Of a DNA stretch of 64,000 nucleotides, positions 54,296-64,000 are shown one piece after another; positions within the stretch are counted from its first letter, which is position 1, and each line of letters starts with the position of its first letter. The DNA lies in contig WNNJ02001213.1 in the NCBI GenBank assembly GCA_012934845.2, forward strand, positions 248,001 to 312,000. The letters are read 5' to 3'. Source of the DNA: Pomphorhynchus laevis. Lineage: Eukaryota > Acanthocephala > Palaeacanthocephala > Echinorhynchida > Pomphorhynchidae. Both the position numbers and the translations under genes were made by a program. The notes below the pieces were generated by a model. That model saw nothing but the letters and a program-made list of their open reading frames with translations, made no database searches and was not told where the DNA came from.

Positions 54296-57200
54296 ATGGT
54301 GGTAATGAAACCACTTCAAATGTACAACCAATGGGAAACCGTAGATCAATCAATGGATATCGACAATTTGGCAAACGAGAATATGAGCATTGTAGCTATT
54401 TCTGAATGCATTAAGACACTCTGTGATCCTTTAAAAAGAGAAAGTGCGTTAATGATTTTAAGGTAAGTTGTTTTTTGTTTTCGATAGTAATTGGTAATTA
54501 TCATTGTTTATTCAATCTAATGGAATTCCTGTTTGATATATAAGTATTTAATAATAGTGATCTGAACCGTGACCAGGTAGTTTGGCATAGTTTGGCCTAT
54601 CCAACATAATTTTTCTCTTTATATTATCCTTTATTGGTCCTGCAATTATTGTTGTTTCTACTTTATGGTCAGGAAATTTCACCATATGTTTGACGTGCCC
54701 ATCTGCTGCGATTCGTTTATTCCTGATATCCTTGCGTCGGTTGTTTTTCTAATGAGTACTCGTTAAGTCAATGTATTGGAGACCGCACTTGGCGCACGAA
54801 TTTTGATTATGAATTGACAGCTGTATTTTTTACGTGATATTGTAGATTGGTAATCTGACACTTCAGGCACAATATATATATCAGGCACAATATATATATA
54901 TATATATATAGTGCCTGATACATGGTTAAACTACAATACGCACTGCCATGTACAAAACGCATACTAAATTCTCAATGATGATTCAGATTAAGGTTTACTC
55001 CGTTTTTCAAGATTTGAATACTGTTTAAGCGTTTGTTAAGGTGTTTATGGATGATTAATGTGGTCAGTAACTGATTAGCTCTATTAGAACGAAACGCGTC
55101 TACCGTCACACATAGGATGACTGGGCATAAGTAGCGATTCGAATATTGCGAGAATAAATCGGTTCTATATCTTGGTCTGATAAAGATATATAAAATGCTG
55201 CCTGGTGTTTATGTCTCTTTGTGGGAGAAAACATAGTGATTTATTTCTAAGTACACCATTCGGTGTCCTAGGGCAGGTGTAACATCACGTTACTGATGAG
55301 ATCCCTTAGAACGAAACACGTTTGAGGTGTTGCTAAGCAGAGCACTTACGTGATCCAAGAATTATATCATATAAAAAAATCATCTTCCGATATATCAAGT
55401 TGATCGTTGAATTATTAATTTTTTTACTTAGTAAAAAAATTAGTATATTTTTTAAAACTTTGGCTAATTGTATTTTTGTCGGACTTTTAGCAAAAGGCGA
55501 GAACTGATTGCAGACTTAGCAGTTATGTTGTGGTATTCATTTGGGTCGGTAGCTGCATTGTTGGAGGAAGTGGTCAGTGTATATTCTTCTATTATTCCTC
55601 CAACATTGAGCGTAAGTGATATTATTTCAATTATTTCCAAGTCTTTTTCCAAGTCTTTAACATTTTATTTTAATTAATTACTGATTTTATTACTTTCTTT
55701 AATGCACGTTTTTAGTCTTGAATTAATATGGATAAGGTTTTATCTGATTTAAAGCAATTACCGTAATAGCACATGTAATTGTTGCAACCGTTTATTTATA
55801 ATAAAATAAATTAATAAATTAATAAAGTAAATATTTTTACATTTATTAAATGTAAGGTGAATATAAAAATTAAACTAAAAGGCATTTTTATTAAACCTTT
55901 CACGAATTTTATTATTTAAAATAAATATAATATTTTTTTTTCGTAAATATAATTAAATTATTTTTTTATAAGATTAAATAAGCCTTTTATTTTATTAAAA
56001 TTAAATTCGAAATAATTTATTTTAATTTTTTTTATTTTAATTTTTATTTTGATATTATTTTATAAAAGCTTTTTCAACATGAGACAAACGAATTTGTTCG
56101 ATTGTTTTCGTGTCCAAATATTATTTTGTGTAAAGAAATAATTTAATAATACTAAATACGCATATTTCACGTAATTTTTATCGCTAATTTTTCGTATATT
56201 TTATCCATTTAAAATTTAGATTTAATTAGATTTTGTTTGTTATAATTTTATAAAATTTTATTTTTTTTTAATTTTTTATACTATTTATGCTTGCCATTAT
56301 AGTTTACATTGTATTTTTAAAGGCTCTTCAATCGAATAGAGTTTGTAATGCATTAGCACTTCTTCAATGTATTGCTTCGCATCCTGATACAAGACATGAA
56401 TTCATGAATGGTACTTCCTTTCTTTCGTGTTATTTGAATAACTCTTTTTGATTTATAGCAAAAATTCCGTTGTTTTTATATCCATTTTTGCATACTTCGT
56501 GTAAAACCAGACCCTTTGAATATCTAAGATTAACTAGTCTCGGTGTCATCGGAGCTCTTGTGAAGGTATTTGGTTTTGACAAAACTGATATTATTTGAAA
56601 GTTGCTTTTTATTAAAAAATGATCTGAAAGAAATATGAACTGTTGTTTTGCCATTGTTTAATCAAAATTAGATGTGGAGAGTTTGCAAATAATTGAGTAA
56701 CTATTTACTTAAGTTATTAGTCAAGCACATTGACTTTATTAATTGCAAATGTTTATTGTAAAGTATTCTCGAGATATTTCAAAATTAATGTAGGTTTTTA
56801 AAATTTAAAGTTTCATATTTAAAGATTGGTGCATATCGAAAGCAGCATTTTGGTCTTATTGCTTGGCCATTGATAACTTTCATGATTTAGCAAATCAGAT
56901 CACTTAATTAAAGCTACATATTTTGAGCTATAGATTTAAATTTAAAAATTTGAAATATATAAATCTTAAAAAATAAGTTTTGTAACTAATTTTCTTGCAC
57001 AGATTAATAGGATTAATATATCATGTATTAGAATAATGAATATCCAAGGATATATTATTTGAGAACTATTCCATGTTTGACAGCTATAAGCAAGACGACT
57101 AAATATAATACTAAATTTCTTTTGGCTTTATAGATAAGACTTAAATTTAGAGAAATTAATATTTAAATTCCAGAATTTAATAGACATTAATTTCCCACAG

Positions 57201-60200
57201 GATATTCAGAGAATGCCTAGCACAATACTACAAAGAAACTATGAACTTGCTGAAAAACAGGCAAACCAAGCATCTACATCATATTAAAATTTACTTAAAA
57301 TCAGATGGCGCTGCGTCTCACACAGTCACAAAAGGTTTGACACAGATTTAAGTACCGGATTTTAGTAGAAGAGACTGATAAGATTGAGAGCAATAAAACG
57401 GAACAGCGGTGAATTGGACAACCATATGACGATTCATCACCTGGTATGAACACAGAAAATAACATATATCAGTAGCGCGATACTCTCTTAGCTGAGTTGT
57501 CGAATTCTGACATGGTTTTTATTTAAATTTAATGTTTTTGTAATGTGTTACACAGACCGATGATGTGCTTCAGGTTAAACGTATCAAATGTTTTTGTTCC
57601 TTCCTACCATTTTTGCCTTATATTTTACCTTAACATTCAACATGCTAGCTTTTAATATAACATATCGGTACTGTTCGGGACTGTAGCATTATACTGCAGT
57701 GCAATGGTACATCCGAACTCTTTAGACTTATACTTAAATATACTGCAATTCTCCTCGATATAAAAATTTCAATGTTATCAATTTCTGAAACTGCATTTTC
57801 CATGATCAAAGCATTATTTTTATTTAACAATGATTTGATATGGAGATCATAAAATCATGGTAATCCTTTGAGGGAATTTTTCATTTATTTTATCAATTTT
57901 GCTAGACCACACAATGTGATTTTGCAGCATAAACCAGCTACGGTATCATTTCTTCATTACTTCAAACTTTGTACACATTGACTCACAACATGCCAGATTT
58001 AAGTCTAACATATTGGTATTGTTTCATCTGATACTGCCGTGCAATGGTACACACGGACTAATTTGAAGGCTGTGTACAGCAGTAGCTACTTTTTGAACAC
58101 TATTTGGACTTTTAGATTAGAACCTTGATTTTATCTACTGTTTGGTCTATGCCTTACCTACTAGGGTTCCCATCTAGTACAACTGGATATTCCATAAAAC
58201 TTTGAATGTGATGAATTATTGAAGCCGTTTATTTCGAGATCAAAGCAGTATTTATACTTTACATTGATGTAATCAGGAGATCATTGAATCGGTGATGGTG
58301 ATCTTATGATGGATTCTTTTATTATATTTCAATCGATGCTGGTTATCAAAATATCACAAGTAATGATTCAATGATCTCATGATCCCACACGTGTCAAATA
58401 TAAGAAAGAATGCTTTGAATGCATTCTTTTTGCACTATTGCCTGGATATAGTGTTTATTTAAACACTTTTTATTATTTTTTTCTGAAATAAGCACCTAGT
58501 ATTATTGAAATAATATAATATATTTATTGAAATACAATTATTGTATTTCGATAATAATTAATAATTTATTGAATTAATTATAATTAAAAAATATGTATTT
58601 TAATGATTATTGAAATTTGTCGCACGTACTTTATTAATAATTTATTCTTAAATGTTTTAGACCGATGAGCATGAAGTTATTGCTTTCTTGATTAATACTG
58701 AAATTATACCACTTTGCTTACGAATAATGGAAAACGGTAGTGAGCTATCAAAAACGGTAAAGTTTTCCAAATATTTTGTTTAATAATCATCTGATAATCA
58801 TCAGATGACAAAAGTAGTTCACAAATGTAAATTTTAATATAACATCAGTTTTCTTGTATTCCGAATTTATTAAAAATGTAGAAATGATGAAAGTGTTATC
58901 TTTAAATCATTTTAAAATTTAAAAATGTGCTGTTACAATTTAACATCACAACTTGCGACGTTCAACAGTTACATATAACTTTGTCAATAGCTACGTACTT
59001 GAATAAACATGCAATGGCTACATACTTGTCTAGTCTTGTGGATTTACCAAAAAAATCAATAATATTTATCAATGATAAAATCGTTTATCTAATGTCCGAA
59101 TGCGGAGTAGTCTGCATTTTTATTTTGTGATACTTTTAATTGTTTTTATCTCAGAATAATATGAACGTATTTTTACTTTTGTAAGTTGTTAGCATTGTCT
59201 AATAAAATTGTTATTTGCATTTTTAATTTACTTCTTTATATAGTGAACCGTATTTTATTTTCACCGCCTAACGGTATTCATCCGATTTTTTATTAGGTTG
59301 CAACGTTTATTTTACAAAAGGTCCTTGCTGACGATTCTGGCCTTCAATATATTTGTCACACTTATGAACGATTTTCCCATGTTGCAATGATATTGGTAAA
59401 TGATATAGTAACTGTTTATTATTGTTGCCTTAACAACTATTAATTATTCCTCAAATTTCTAATGTATTCATTAGTTGGTTCTTTCTCCGAGAAAAATACG
59501 AAAATAGTTTTATTTTTGCTAATACCATTGGCCTCTTCAGAAAACACTTATTTCTAATGTGTTTTTTTTATAAAACAATTACATGGAATTTTAGCATTTA
59601 TACCTTATCTCTATTTAGCATTGACGATAAAACCAATGAGTCATTGTCTTCTTTGCCTTGAAGACGCAATGAAGATAATTATCAAATGATTAATATCGTC
59701 TATGATTTTGTGATGAAGATAATCGCACTAGATAATCACAAAAAATGTGTAATAGCACATTTTTATCCACATTTTTTGTGGATAACTAAAACGTGGATAA
59801 CATTTTATCTTTAATGTGGATAACAGCAAAACTTTAATTCGGTTAAATTGGTGGACTGAAAAAATTTCTGTCGAAATATTAATTGTTCATATAAAAGTTA
59901 CAAAAATCAAAATGCATTTAATCACTACGGCTGTCACTTAAAACAAAATTATTCAAATGTTATTCAAATTTTAGTTTTCTTTTAAAACATTTTCCTTCGA
60001 GTATTTGTTTTATTTTACGTTTTATGCATATCACAATTGGCACTATATAGTTCCAATTATAGAGTTGTCAAGACATAATCGATCATTTTTGAACGTGTAT
60101 TTGCGAGAATTCGGGAGGATACATTAAAATCATAGCTCTACATGGTTCGACAAGATTTTTAACCTCCTTGAAAAAATGATTTTTAAAGTACGACACACAA

Positions 60201-61892
60201 TACTATCTGCCTTATATAAAATCACCAGTTGTATTGATTATTTTTGACATGCTTGTATTTATATTTATAATTAATAAATAATAAATAATTTTATTTACTA
60301 TTTTTTTAATATTTGAGGTGTTTTTTGATTAAAATGAAAGTTTAAGTTAAAGCTTCATATCTAATAAAAATTTGTCAAAGCTTTGTGTATTGGGATTCTT
60401 TATTTCATTTTATAGGGACGAATGGTTCTTAGTCTTGCCAAAGATCAGTGTCCGCGATTACTCAAACACGTAATCCGTTGCTATTTGCGATTATCCGAAA
60501 ATCACAGGTATAATTGATTATTAAATCAACTAAGTGATTAATGTAATCTAAAATCCATGATTATAGATTGAATCTTTTGAATCTCATTATTGCGTAATTT
60601 CTAACAATAAAATTTTATTAGAAAACAATTTGGGAAAAAATTGCTTTTAATGTTTTAAACAATAACTTATCACAAATGGTGATACCATTCGGCGTGAATT
60701 TTTAGTAATCATATAAGCCCAACGCGAACGAATGACGAATGCCGTTTCGTCATCACTATGACTAATCAGTACCAGTTCCCTCCCACTGCTGAATGCAGAG
60801 AAGGACTAGCAAAATTCACGCGGAACGGTATCACCATTTGAGATTAAAAGTAAGCCGATATTGAGATACCTTGCGCTGGCATTTGCTTGTGCTAATGATC
60901 CAATTTGGTGAAACTATTGTAGTGCTAATTCAGCACTCTAGATGATGTTACTAGAGATTTTCTAGTACATCATGCACTTGATTCATTCGTTGATTGCCGT
61001 CTGCTAGTCCTATAACTTATCAAAATTTAAAGTAGAATTTAAATTTATAAGTTATCAGAATTTTTAATAAAATATAAAAGACAAGTCTTATAGTTTTTGT
61101 ACTTTAAATGACAAACTATTAGCTGGTATTTTCAACTGCTTAAGAGACTTTTCTTTTAATGAATATGTGAGTTATGTAGGTGTCATTTAGTGAATTTATT
61201 TAATGCTTTGCATTAAATAAAATTAATTTAATTTTATTAGTGCTTTAATATTTTGAATATTAATTAATATTAATATTAATTTATTTTTTCAAATTAATCA
61301 ATAAATATTCTTCAATATAAATATTTATATTAACTTGATGTTTTAAAACTGCCCTTTCTTTTTAAAATACAATAGAGCACGTGAAGCGCTACGATCTTGC
61401 TTGCCTGATAACTTAAAGAACAATACGTTCGCGCGTTGTCTTCAATCTGAGCCGCTTACTAGACGATGGCTGCAACAATTACTGCAAAATATTGAACGCG
61501 AAAGTCCAGTTCCTACTCCAGTTTGCGGTAATGGAGGTACTGGTATTTCGTCCGGTTCATTTTCGATTCCAAATGTCGGAATGTGCATGCCAACTGATCA
61601 AAATAGCATGATAATTAGCAATAGCGGTAATAGAAACTCACCTGGAAGTATTCAAGCTGCATTATTGGCTGCAGCTGCCGCAGTTAACAATATGGGTGGT
61701 TCATATGCTCATCATATGCATCATCAACAACATCAATCTCCACATCCACAGCAAAATCGAATCGCTGCTGCCGCTCAGCCGGTGCCATCATCACATTTTT
61801 TACAGTTACAGCAGACGGCATCCAATATGCAACAGATGAATTCACAAAGACCTGCAGCATTTAATAATAGCAATATTTCAAGAACCCAATGA
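54296..61892 (+). CDS. CNOT9: CCR4-NOT complex subunit 9 (CNOT9/Rcd-1)
   Basis: Subunit of the CCR4-NOT deadenylase, an armadillo-repeat platform that binds NOT1 and recruits mRNA-decay and translational-repression partners in the cytoplasm. Eight exons: 54296-54462, 55491-55611, 56323-56410, 56459-56565, 58661-58756, 59297-59395, 60416-60507, 61376-61892. All introns are GT-AG and phases join cleanly; intron 3 is only 48 bases. Start uncertain: in-frame ATGs at 54296, 54305 and 54320 (428, 425 or 420 residues). Core blocks are near-identical to the family: [135 protein letters not shown]. The last exon adds a ~115-residue tail rich in Ala, Gln, His and Ser, absent from the ~300-residue vertebrate protein. 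Confidence 0.97.
54555..54845 (-). pseudogene. Penelope-like GIY-YIG endonuclease fragment
   Basis: Inside Rcd-1 intron 1, on the opposite strand. Reads [15 protein letters not shown] (PLE C-x2-C and YIG-like entry, with YID for YVG), [38 protein letters not shown] and [12 protein letters not shown]. The order and the IRNKRI-ADG-V-H-PxH wording match the C-terminal nuclease of Penelope-type elements. One stop in the middle. No reverse transcriptase is found next to it. Confidence 0.75.
54871..54926. repeat. TA microsatellite in a hairpin
   Basis: tcaggcac (twice, about 54869 and 54888) and gtgcctga (54919-54926) enclose (AT)n runs; it can fold into a long stem. Intron 1 of Rcd-1. Confidence 0.75.
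55060..55132 (+). ncRNA. Hammerhead-ribozyme-like motif 1 (inactive core)
   Basis: Core CUGAUUA at 55071-55077 (the invariant G8 is U, so self-cleavage is unlikely). Stem II pairs G55078-C55090, U55080-A55088 and C55081-G55087, with one mismatch, around a 5-base loop. GAA at 55091-55093. Stem III ACG (55094-55096) pairs with CGU (55104-55106) around a 7-base loop. C55107 is at the cleavage position. Stem I distal GUCA (55063-55066) pairs with UGAC (55118-55121). Same architecture as motif 2, 222 bases downstream. Confidence 0.65.
55284..55354 (+). ncRNA. Hammerhead-ribozyme-like motif 2 (core intact)
   Basis: Core CUGAUGA at 55293-55299. Stem II G55300-C55312, U55302-A55310 and C55303-G55309 (one A-A mismatch), 5-base loop. 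GAA at 55313-55315. Stem III ACAC (55316-55319) pairs with GUGU (55327-55330) around a 7-base loop, giving the required A15.1-U16.1 pair. U55331 is at position 17, predicted cleavage after it. Stem I ATCACGT (55284-55290) pairs perfectly with ACGTGAT (55348-55354), leaving two unpaired bases on the 5' side and 16 on the 3' side near the core. This is a minimal type I hammerhead with short stem III, as in PLE and retrozyme RNAs. The unpaired core-proximal part of stem I is a weakness. Confidence 0.7.
57640..57870 (+). repeat. Repeat V, copy 2 (Rcd-1 intron 4)
   Basis: Shares with the copy at 57925-58310 the words aacatgc, taacatat, tgcagtgcaatggtaca, tgatcaaagca-tatttt and ggagatcat. Non-coding, tandem with the next copy. 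Confidence 0.65.
57925..58310 (+). repeat. Repeat V, copy 3 (Rcd-1 intron 4)
   Basis: Its first 130 bases match 26891-27015 and its later part matches the end of copy 2. About 70-130 bases (around 58060-58190) are extra relative to copy 2. Confidence 0.65.
60673..60840. mobile_element. MITE-like element in Rcd-1 intron 7
   Basis: 168 bases with 30-bp terminal inverted repeats: 60673-60702 begins caaatggtgataccattcgg and 60811-60840 is its reverse complement apart from two differences. The centre is less AT-rich than the intron and has an internal hairpin (atgacgaa/ttcgtcat). No clear target-site duplication. A non-autonomous DNA transposon by structure. Confidence 0.75.
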
Positions 61893-63424
61893 ATCGTTTT
61901 GGATGTTCGGAAATTATCCCATGTTCTTTCTTAATTATCCTTGTCTGTAGTAGCCGTCCCTTTAATATCACTTTAAGTATAATGATTGTAAACACGTAAT
62001 ACTCCGCTATTTTCCTGCTATTTCTTCTGCAAGTCGAGAGAACAAAATTGTTTTTAATCTATTTGTTTTTGTTCCATATGATGTGATATTTTGAGAACGT
62101 ATTTGTATTTAAATAGTTATCACAAGAAATAAGAGTTGAATACCAGCTGTTTATTTATGTATATTCTTTTCTGAAAGAATGCTTATATCTGTTTTTTTTT
62201 TCACAAATCGATTAATAGACGGTTAGCAAGTATTATTATGATAATTTTAGCATACTATTATAACATTAATGATGTGATAAGTAGATGGCAAAACCATATA
62301 ATTTATATATGCAATATAATCGTGACAGCAAATTTTCATGAGTCATTTATGAGTCATAGTGACATACGTATAAGTAATCGCAATATATTAGTATCCAGAC
62401 ATGAAGAAATAGAAGCATGCAAGTGTAAAATGTGAATTTTGGTAAACTCAAACGACTACTAATAAAAACTGTGTTTTGAAAGGAGAAGTCTTGAGCAATT
62501 TCAGAAACAGCCAATGTATCTTTGGTTTTCCGATTTCTGTTCTACTGTAAAAATGAATAACTTTTAATAATCATGTCTAATACAATGTCTTTAATTTATG
62601 ATAGCCCAAAAATATGTTTAACTTGAAAGCTTAAATTCAGATTAAAAGATTAATTTTTTTTCGTTTTTATATTGCAACTCCCAATGGAAAATATTTTCAC
62701 ATAATATTCTAAAATATTTTGTGTTCTCTATCTGATTTTTACATTTTAATTCACTTTGTAGATTTTTTACGAATTTTTATAATTCTCGTATCCACTCATT
62801 GTTGCATTTTCCCAACAGTTCGTTTACAATTTTCTAGGTCATCATAATTTTTTACGGAGGAGATAGGTAATAAATATGATACTCAGAATATATCTATAAA
62901 TTAAATTCGTACGTTGAAATCGATTTATCTGCGAGATAAACTACGTATATTTATCAAATTAATATTGGAACTCAAAATAATCATATTTACATATTTTATC
63001 ATTTACTACGAGACAATAATTTGATGTGTATCGACTAGCATACATTAAATTATGTTATGTACATTTTGGATATTTTACAGTAAAAATTCTTTTGTAATTT
63101 TCTATTTCTGCACAAATATATGGGACAAAAGCAAGCAAGTACTATAATAGTAAGCAGAGACATTAAAATTAGATTATTGCTGAAATGTTATATCCATACT
63201 GAGTTTCTTTACAGATTAACTTTTTTAAAAGGGTAACTTGTAATTAGAAAAAAGAATATTTTTTATTTATTTCAACTAGTTGTTATAACGAACTGCAAAC
63301 TTGACGACTTTAGGCATTTTATGACGAAAGAGTGTGTATTTTCGTAAAGTATTTAAAGTTTATTAGTAATACTAATATTACAGATGTAATATTAATATTA
63401 CATCCATAATATTCATTCGGATGG
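61893..63424. other. Rcd-1 3' UTR and downstream flank
   Basis: Follows the TGA at 61890-61892. A polyadenylation-type aataaa lies at about 62460-62466 (ctaataaaaac). The 65-codon frame at 62238-62435 shows no motif and is not called. No other gene seen. Confidence 0.5.
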
Positions 63425-63710
63425 TTGTTAACGAAAATAAACATGTCCCTTGCAAAATCAGTTTCCATATGTTTGCGAACTACTACATCTGCACATCATT
63501 CACCCATTCGTAACAAGCGATGATATCCATGCACAAATGCTATGATCACACAGAATGTTCTCTCGAGTGCTTCAAGAAATCTGTTTTGGCAAGGGTGTTT
63601 ATGTTATTTTAAAAATCAACGACGTATAATTTTAATAATTATTACTAGCTAGGAGACATTTGTATTTTTGATATTTTTATAAAAAAATATGTATGCATTA
63701 TTATATTATT
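63425..63710 (+). repeat. Repeat W, copy 2
   Basis: Matches 30045-30390 in order and orientation (see that entry). Lies about 1.5 kb downstream of Rcd-1. Confidence 0.6.
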
Positions 63711-64000
63711 ATATTAAAAAGATAATAAAAATATTAATTAATAGATTAATATATAATTGAAAATTAATATTTTTATCTCTAACAAATTATAATTACGGAT
63801 AATGAACCAATCGTATTAAATATACGAGTAAAAAATGAGCTTAACTTTAACTTGTTTGATATTCAGGTGCTTGAGAGTTTCATGCTCTATTTTTGGACGC
63901 TTCTGTAGATTCGAAACGTTTAAATATACCATTAATTGAATTGACAAAACCCATTTGCTGCTAATCCATTTATATAGAAAAAATGTTTTGTTTGCGCTAC

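Noticed and set aside
55515-55540. aactgattgcagac as a third hammerhead core, about 222 bases after motif 2
   Set aside because: It lies in conserved coding exon 2 of Rcd-1 and no GAAA or stems follow.
1-64000. tRNA, rRNA, spliced-leader RNA genes and CRISPR arrays
   Set aside because: No B-box-like GGTTCGAATCC, no rRNA words and no regularly spaced repeats with unique spacers were found by eye.

Overview
This is animal (metazoan) nuclear DNA: very AT-rich, with a conserved gene split by GT-AG introns and dense layers of retrotransposon remains. I cannot name the species. A clean TTTTTTCAG acceptor 11 bases ahead of the start codon of the 17.6-18.2 kb gene would suit a trans-splicing lineage such as nematodes, but one site is weak evidence.

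Host genes. The one certain gene is the CCR4-NOT subunit CNOT9/Rcd-1 (+ strand, eight exons, 54.3-61.9 kb); its introns carry mobile DNA. A second likely gene (17587-18207, - strand) is intronless and encodes a 206-residue protein with a GRAM/PH-like middle and a C-terminal membrane anchor. Two weak candidates are 17129-17389 (+) and 40076-40303 (-).

Layout. 0-1.7 kb: CR1/Jockey-type LINE reverse transcriptase. 1.9-3.5 kb: Ty3/gypsy fossil (-). 3.6-6.6 kb: RTE-type LINE. 6.6-7.1 kb: 3' tail of a Penelope-like element (PLE). 7.1-11.15 kb: nearly whole Rex1/CR1-type LINE, strikingly pyrimidine-rich. 11.15-12.9 kb: I/R1-type LINE. 13.1-15.1 kb: decayed CR1-type LINE. 15.3-20.3 kb: palindromes, a decayed coding stretch, the GRAM-like gene, AT-rich filler. 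20.3-26.6 kb: several PLE copies and local repeats. 26.9-31.5 kb: an inverted-repeat element, hairpins, a second gypsy fossil. 33-35.3 kb: CR1-type LINE. 36-48.2 kb: a mosaic of I-type, Rex1-type, CR1-type and PLE pieces in both orientations, including a near full-length I-type element. 48.4-52.6 kb: near full-length CR1-type LINE (-) with ORF1 and ORF2. 52.9-53.9 kb: element with 90-bp inverted arms. 54.3-61.9 kb: Rcd-1. The rest is 3' flank.

Most interesting. Intron 1 of Rcd-1 holds two hammerhead-ribozyme-like motifs 222 bases apart on the same strand. They share stem and loop sizes but differ in stem sequence, the arrangement known from retrozymes and PLE terminal repeats. Also notable: a PLE lineage whose reverse transcriptase is the C-terminal domain (Naiad-like) with a conserved 3'-UTR hairpin; a LINE whose ORF1 and endonuclease are one frame broken by a single TAG; the same active-site change (YADD to YADY) in two LINE clades; and many perfect short inverted duplications that look like template-switch scars.

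No tRNA, rRNA or CRISPR was seen. LINE clade names rest on recognised motifs, not phylogeny.
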